A stretch of 64,000 bases of DNA from Holophagales bacterium. Lineage in GTDB: Bacteria; Acidobacteriota; Thermoanaerobaculia; Multivoradales; Multivoraceae. Below the pieces are notes generated by a model. The model worked only from the letters and a program-made list of their open reading frames with translations. It did not search any database and had not been told where the DNA came from. The stretch spans positions 124,001 to 188,000 of the forward strand of contig VYDI01000028.1 of the NCBI GenBank assembly GCA_009843505.1, written 5' to 3'. Below are positions 60,023 to 64,000 of this stretch, piece by piece; position 1 is the first letter of the stretch; each line of letters starts with the position of its first letter. A program made the position numbers and the translations under genes.

Positions 60023-61363
60023 ATGAAGCACTCGCTGCCGGTGGTTTCCGCCGTGGCCTTCGCCTCCCTCGCCGCCAGCATCGCGGCCCAGCCCACCCTG
60101 AGCGACGACGTGCGCTCCAGGTGGGAAAGCTCCTGCATGATCCGGCACGACAAGTTCGACTACGTGCTACCGGGCGCCATGCGGCGCAACGGCATCGACA
60201 TGTGGATCGTGACCGACCGGGGCCGCGGCACCCAGCCGATGACGCGCGACTTCGGCATCTCGACCGTCAACGGCCAGAGCTTCTTCATCTTCATCGACCG
60301 CGGCGGCGACCGCATCGAACGAATCCAGCTCGGCCGCGAGACCGATCTGGCCACGGAATGCGGCGCCTACGACCGGTTCGGACGGTTCGAAGAGCTGCGG
60401 TCGATCGTCGAGGAGCGCGATCCTCAGACCATCGGTCTCAACTACCTCGCAATCCCCTACAGAGCCGAAGGCCTCCACGTAGCGGACGGACTCACGCACA
60501 CGGACTTCAAGTTCCTCACGAGCGAACTCGGCGAGAAGTATGCGGCCCGCTTCACCTCGGCCCAGCACCTGATCGCCGACTTTCGCGGAGAGCGGGTCGC
60601 CGGCGAGATCGTCGAGTTCGCGAAGGTCGGCGACCTCACCCGGCGGCTCCTGGAGCGGGCGCTGTCCAACGAGGTCATCACCCCGGGCAAGACGACGCAC
60701 AACGACGTTGCCCGCTGGCTGGAGCAGAAGCTGCACGACCACGACCTGCAGCGCGGCTGGTTTCCGACCGTCTACACCCACCTTCCGGACGGCAGCGAGA
60801 TCGGCGGCACCGAGCGCGTGATCCAGCGCGGCGATGTCCTGCAGATCGACTGGGGCACCGGCCGGAACCACTTCTCGACCGACATCAAGCGTTTCGCCTA
60901 CGTCCTGCGCGAAGGCGAGACCGAGCCGCCGGCCGGCGTGCTGAAGACGTTCGCCGAATCGAAGAAGGTGCAGGAGATCATCCGCAAGCACGTCCGCTCG
61001 GGCCGCACCGGCCGCGAGCAGCTCGACGAACTGAAGCAGATCATCCGGGACGCCGGCTACGTCTACACCGAGCTGGAAGTGGCCGCCCAGGACGCCCCCG
61101 GCATCGAGGTCAACGTCGGCATGCACGGGGCCGGCAACATCGGCCACGAGATGGCCGCCAGCCTGTTCGAGATCTACCCGGAACGCACGAAGTACGTCGT
61201 CCGCCCCAACTCGATCATCTCGCTCGAGTTCATCGTCTTCATGCCGGCCGAGGAGTGGGACGGCAACAAGATCCCGATCAACGTCGAGGAGAACGCGCTG
61301 ATCACGGAACGCGGCATCGAGTGGCTGCATCCGCCGCAGTCGCGGGTCCTGGTGATCCGCTAG
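60023..61363 (+). CDS. secreted M24-family (aminopeptidase P-like) peptidase
   Basis: A 446-residue protein with a signal peptide (about 1-22, ending SIAAQ) and the M24 pita-bread domain. The metal ligands can be placed: QIDWGTGRNHFSTDIKRF (two Asp), NIGHEMAAS (His), then LEFIVF (Glu). M24 enzymes remove N-terminal residues or prolyl-linked groups using two metal ions. An AGGAGAACGAAG ribosome site precedes the ATG. It is divergent from the DUF3604 operon. The exported location is less usual for M24, supporting a peptide-scavenging role. Confidence 0.88.
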   Translation: MKHSLPVVSAVAFASLAASIAAQPTLSDDVRSRWESSCMIRHDKFDYVLPGAMRRNGIDMWIVTDRGRGTQPMTRDFGISTVNGQSFFIFIDRGGDRIERIQLGRETDLATECGAYDRFGRFEELRSIVEERDPQTIGLNYLAIPYRAEGLHVADGLTHTDFKFLTSELGEKYAARFTSAQHLIADFRGERVAGEIVEFAKVGDLTRRLLERALSNEVITPGKTTHNDVARWLEQKLHDHDLQRGWFPTVYTHLPDGSEIGGTERVIQRGDVLQIDWGTGRNHFSTDIKRFAYVLREGETEPPAGVLKTFAESKKVQEIIRKHVRSGRTGREQLDELKQIIRDAGYVYTELEVAAQDAPGIEVNVGMHGAGNIGHEMAASLFEIYPERTKYVVRPNSIISLEFIVFMPAEEWDGNKIPINVEENALITERGIEWLHPPQSRVLVIR

Positions 61364-61365
61364 AG

Positions 61366-62721
61366 CTACTCGCTGCCGTCGTCATCGCCCCACCAGCGGC
61401 GTAGACGTTCGGCGATCGCCTTCTCCGAGCCCTGGTCTGACGGCTCGTAGTAGCGGCGGCCGGACAAGCCGGGCGGCAGGTACTCCTGCTCCTCGAAGTG
61501 GCCCTCGACGTCGTGGCCGTACTTGTAGTCCCTGCCGTAGCCCATGTCGCGCATGAGGCCGGTGACCGCGTTGCGCAGGTGCAGCGGCACGGGTTCGTGC
61601 GGGGCGTTCCGCACGTCCTCCGTCGCTCGATTCAGGGCCACGTAGGCGGCGTTGCTCTTCGGTGACGTCGCCAGGTACACGGTCGCTTCGGCCAGCGGAA
61701 TGCGGCCTTCGGGCAAGCCGATGAAGTGGACCGCCTGCTGGGCCGCGACGGCGACGGGCAGCGCACCCGGGTTCGCCAGCCCGATGTCCTCGGCCGCCAG
61801 GATGACCAGCCGGCGCGCGATGAAGAGCGGGTCCTCGCCGGCTTCGAGCATTCTCGCCAGCCAGTAAAGCGCGCCGTCCGGCGAGGAGCCGCGGACGGAC
61901 TTGATGAAGGCCGAGATCGTGTCGTAGTGGCTGTCGCCGGCCTTGTCGTACTGGGGTGTCCGGCGCTGCAGGGCGTCCGAGATGGCTTCCATGTCGATGC
62001 GGCGCACGCCGTCCTCGCCCGGCTCGGCCGCCACGACCGCCATCTCCAGGGCGTTCAGGGCGACGCGGGCATCCCCGTTCGCGATGTTCACGAGGTGCGC
62101 CACCGCGTCCGACTCCAGTTCCGGGGCCAGCAGGCCCAGACCGCGGCCCTCGTCCGACAACGCGCGCTCGACGATGCCGGTCATCGCTCCTTCGTCCAGG
62201 GCGTGCAGGGTGAACACCCGGCAGCGGGACAGGAGCGGCGCGTTGACCTCGAAGGAGGGGTTCTCCGTCGTCGCTCCGATGAAGGTGATCGTGCCGTCCT
62301 CGACGTGGGGCAGGATGACGTCCTGCTGAGCCTTGTTGAAGCGGTGGATCTCGTCGACGAACAGGATCGTCGGGCGGCCGTAGAGCGAGCGGAGGTCGTT
62401 GGCGCCCTTGACCGCCTTGCGCAGATCCGCGACACCGGCGGACACAGCGCTGACCGGCTCGAAGTGGGCGCGGGTCGTCGTCGCGATGAGCCGCGCCAGG
62501 GTCGTCTTGCCGGACCCGGGCGGCCCCCAGAACAGGAGCGACGGTACCCGGTCTGCCTCGATGGAACGCCGCAGCACCTTGTCCTCGGCGAGGATGTGCT
62601 CCTGGCCGACGAACTCGTCGAACGTGGCCGGACGCATCCGCTCGGCGAGCGGCGCGGCCGAGCCGGTCCCCGACTCGCCGGCGTCCTCGAACAGGCCGAC
62701 GGTGCTGGGTTCGCCGGTCAT
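61366..62721 (-). CDS. rarA: replication-associated recombination protein A (RarA/MgsA), AAA+ ATPase
   Basis: A 451-residue AAA+ ATPase. Walker A reads GPPGSGKT (66-73), Walker B is FVDEIHRF (120-127), and later sensor motif FIGATTENPSFEVN, then LSRCRVFTLHAL. The C-terminal region (DKAGDSHYDTISAFIKSVRG, then SSPDGALYWLARMLEAGEDP) is the RarA/Mgs1 oligomer domain. It acts on stalled replication forks and single-stranded DNA. It overlaps the downstream gene in ATGA, so it is translationally coupled to the DUF2161 protein. Confidence 0.96.
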   Translation of the reverse strand: MTGEPSTVGLFEDAGESGTGSAAPLAERMRPATFDEFVGQEHILAEDKVLRRSIEADRVPSLLFWGPPGSGKTTLARLIATTTRAHFEPVSAVSAGVADLRKAVKGANDLRSLYGRPTILFVDEIHRFNKAQQDVILPHVEDGTITFIGATTENPSFEVNAPLLSRCRVFTLHALDEGAMTGIVERALSDEGRGLGLLAPELESDAVAHLVNIANGDARVALNALEMAVVAAEPGEDGVRRIDMEAISDALQRRTPQYDKAGDSHYDTISAFIKSVRGSSPDGALYWLARMLEAGEDPLFIARRLVILAAEDIGLANPGALPVAVAAQQAVHFIGLPEGRIPLAEATVYLATSPKSNAAYVALNRATEDVRNAPHEPVPLHLRNAVTGLMRDMGYGRDYKYGHDVEGHFEEQEYLPPGLSGRRYYEPSDQGSEKAIAERLRRWWGDDDGSE

Positions 62722-63440
62722 TCATGCTCCAGCGCGGCCACGACATCGGCGTATTGCTCAAGTGCGGCACGCCCCTTCGGCGTCAAGTCGTAGACGCCGC
62801 GCGGAGAATCGGCGGGGCGCTCAAACCAACCGTAGTGATCGGCGTACATGATCGCCCTGGCTCGGCCGACACCGATCGCCTTGGCGGTCACGGCAGCCTT
62901 GGTCGGACCGTTGAGGCCAAGATGGGACGCGCAGCGCAGCGCATCCTGCCGGTAGGCAGTCATGATCTTGCGGCGGCTCGAGCCACCCTGGTTCGGGTCG
63001 CCCACCCGGCGCTGGAACTCCCGCAGCAACCGCCTGACGCTGTGTTTGCGCGGGCGCGGCCGGTAGGGCGCCGGGTCGAGCAGTGCCTCCACGAACGGCG
63101 TCGGATCGAGCCGAACGGTAAGAAGCCCCAGCCCGAGCCGGCGGCAGAGCGCCAGTGCGTCCTTCCGCCGGGTCGTGCGGTCCGAGAACGGTGGAACCGC
63201 GAGATAGACGTTGTCGGAGAGACCCTGCCGCTTGATCCCCTGGAAGACCAGTCGCAGAGAGAACGCGGTCTTGAGCTCGACGATCACCGGCGGCTCCTCG
63301 CTCCGGATGGCGACCAGGTCGCAGCCGTTGACCTCGCCCTTCACGGCGTAGCCCTGCCCCTCGAGGAACGCCTTTACCGGCGGGTACAGGGTCTGCTCGC
63401 GCACGCGGATGCCGAGTATACGATCGCGTTTCTGCGACAT
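62718..63440 (-). CDS. DUF2161 protein, putative PD-(D/E)XK phosphodiesterase
   Basis: A 240-residue protein. The nuclease-like core is readable as CDLVAIRSEEPPVIVELKTAF: D41, then E55-L-K57, matching D...ExK of PD-(D/E)XK enzymes. The second half is a basic helix-rich domain (HSVRRLLREFQRRVG, ALRCASHLGLNGPTKAAVTAKAIG, YDLTPKGRAALEQYAD) that resembles a winged helix. The DUF2161 annotation is by motif. It is coupled to RarA (ATGA), consistent with a DNA repair or processing role. Real activity is inferred. Confidence 0.8.
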   Translation of the reverse strand: MSQKRDRILGIRVREQTLYPPVKAFLEGQGYAVKGEVNGCDLVAIRSEEPPVIVELKTAFSLRLVFQGIKRQGLSDNVYLAVPPFSDRTTRRKDALALCRRLGLGLLTVRLDPTPFVEALLDPAPYRPRPRKHSVRRLLREFQRRVGDPNQGGSSRRKIMTAYRQDALRCASHLGLNGPTKAAVTAKAIGVGRARAIMYADHYGWFERPADSPRGVYDLTPKGRAALEQYADVVAALEHE

Positions 63441-63461
63441 TCACGGAGGCTCTTGGGGGCG

Positions 63462-64000
63462 ATGAGAACGACTCACAGGACCCGCACCGCCGCACTCGCC
63501 GGCGCCGTTGCCGCCACGATGCTGACCGGCTGTGGTGCGCCGCCAGGCGAGGTCGACTCACCGGCCGCTGCCGGCCAACCGCCCAACATCATCCTCATCA
63601 TGGCGGACGATCTCGGCTACGGCGATGTCAGCCCGTTCGATGGCTGGATAGAAACGCCGAACCTGGACCGGCTGGCCGCGAGCGGCATGATGCTGACCGA
63701 CTTCCACACCAGCGGCGCGGTCTGTTCGCCGACCCGCGCCGGCCTGGTCACGGGCCGCTACCAGCACCGGGCCGGGGTTCCCGCCGTGCTGCTCGCCAAC
63801 TCGGACAGCCCGCTCTACCACCAGGGCATCGACGCCGGGGCCCACACGATCGCCGAGGGCTTCCGCGAGCTCGGCTACAGGACCGCGGTGTTCGGCAAGT
63901 GGCACCTCGGTTACCTGCCGCAGTTCAAGCCGCCGCTGCACGGTTTCGACCAGTTCAGGGGTTTCGTGAGCGGCAACATCGACTACCACTCGCACGTCGA
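63462..64000 (+). CDS. sulfatase lipoprotein, N-terminal part (3' truncated by window edge)
   Basis: Only the first 179 residues are visible. The lipobox LTGC puts the lipid Cys at 24. The sulfatase core starts NIILIMADDLGYGDVSPFDG with the metal-binding DD at 49-50. The modification motif is CSPTR at 88-92, in which the Cys would become formylglycine, so it is a Cys-type sulfatase that needs a formylglycine-generating enzyme. GKWHLGY follows, a second family signature. It probably removes sulfate from an exported ester. Being cut by the window edge, its substrate subgroup cannot be told. Confidence 0.93.
   Translation, partial: MRTTHRTRTAALAGAVAATMLTGCGAPPGEVDSPAAAGQPPNIILIMADDLGYGDVSPFDGWIETPNLDRLAASGMMLTDFHTSGAVCSPTRAGLVTGRYQHRAGVPAVLLANSDSPLYHQGIDAGAHTIAEGFRELGYRTAVFGKWHLGYLPQFKPPLHGFDQFRGFVSGNIDYHSHV

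Noticed and set aside
58076..61363. 1095-residue plus-strand frame
   Set aside because: Its first ~650 residues are Arg/Asp-rich antisense of the DUF3604 gene; only the part from 60023 is the M24 peptidase with its own start and ribosome site.
1..64000. tRNA, rRNA, riboswitch and complete IS elements
   Set aside because: None was recognised while reading both strands; only small repeats and hairpins were supported.

Overview
This is a GC-rich, gene-dense bacterial window with both ends cut inside genes. Tandem ADOP-type permeases (acidobacterial duplicated orphan permeases), several secreted DUF3604 proteins, PQQ-type beta-propeller dehydrogenases, Tat-exported enolase-superfamily enzymes, a CadC/TolB-type regulator and many small toxin-antitoxin pairs together suggest an Acidobacteriota genome, perhaps an environmental or marine lineage. 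That assignment is inferred from gene content; there is no rRNA in the window. I saw no tRNA, rRNA, CRISPR array or complete insertion sequence.

Layout: 1-3649, two tandem ADOP permeases. 3733-6380, an orphan antitoxin, a secreted Kelch protein and a small accessory patch (RNase H-like hypothetical protein, DUF4258 toxin-like protein with a partner). 6355-8680, a CHAD protein divergent from a tryptophanase/tyrosine phenol-lyase-like lyase. 8759-18674, a catabolic district: Na+/solute symporter, nucleotidyltransferase, galactonate dehydratase-like enzyme, FitAB toxin-antitoxin, SDR, 2-hydroxyacid dehydrogenase, cyclase-family lipoprotein, secreted alpha/beta hydrolase and a second enolase-superfamily enzyme. 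18695-19248, YefM-YoeB. 19535-24429, two DUF3604 proteins.

24433-30664 is the most unusual locus. It is a tight operon of a membrane metal-transporter-like protein with a His-rich loop, a 1028-residue P1B-type metal ATPase fused in frame to an HflK-like SPFH domain, an HflC-like protein with a His-rich N-terminus, a second HflK-like protein and a small membrane-anchored protein. Each of the last four start codons overlaps or lies close to the stop before it. It looks like a metal-export ATPase physically built into an SPFH membrane scaffold, with no FtsH gene in the window.

30684-42877 holds DUF1214, sulfotransferase, two SDR, SRPBCC, a one-haem lipoprotein, a PhoD-like phosphatase and a DUF5916 outer-membrane protein. 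42922-49478 holds three paralogous FG-GAP secreted proteins and a TetR regulator. Two of the FG-GAP genes have near-identical promoters in which two GTTGAC-N3-GTCAAC palindromes sit on the -35 and -10 boxes. 49579-55003 holds two PQQ-type dehydrogenases with a repeated FVPVTETG segment, flanking a third enolase-superfamily enzyme. After a DUF262 pseudogene remnant and an MNT nucleotidyltransferase come a beta-lactamase-fold lipoprotein, DUF998, a third DUF3604, an M24 peptidase, RarA, a DUF2161 nuclease-like protein and the start of a sulfatase.

Two dispersed repeat families run through the window: a GCCGGCGAGGACGCCGGC-type palindrome (five copies, three of them between convergent genes) and a GGGGGAGAGGGTCCC-type element (three copies, two forming an inverted pair).
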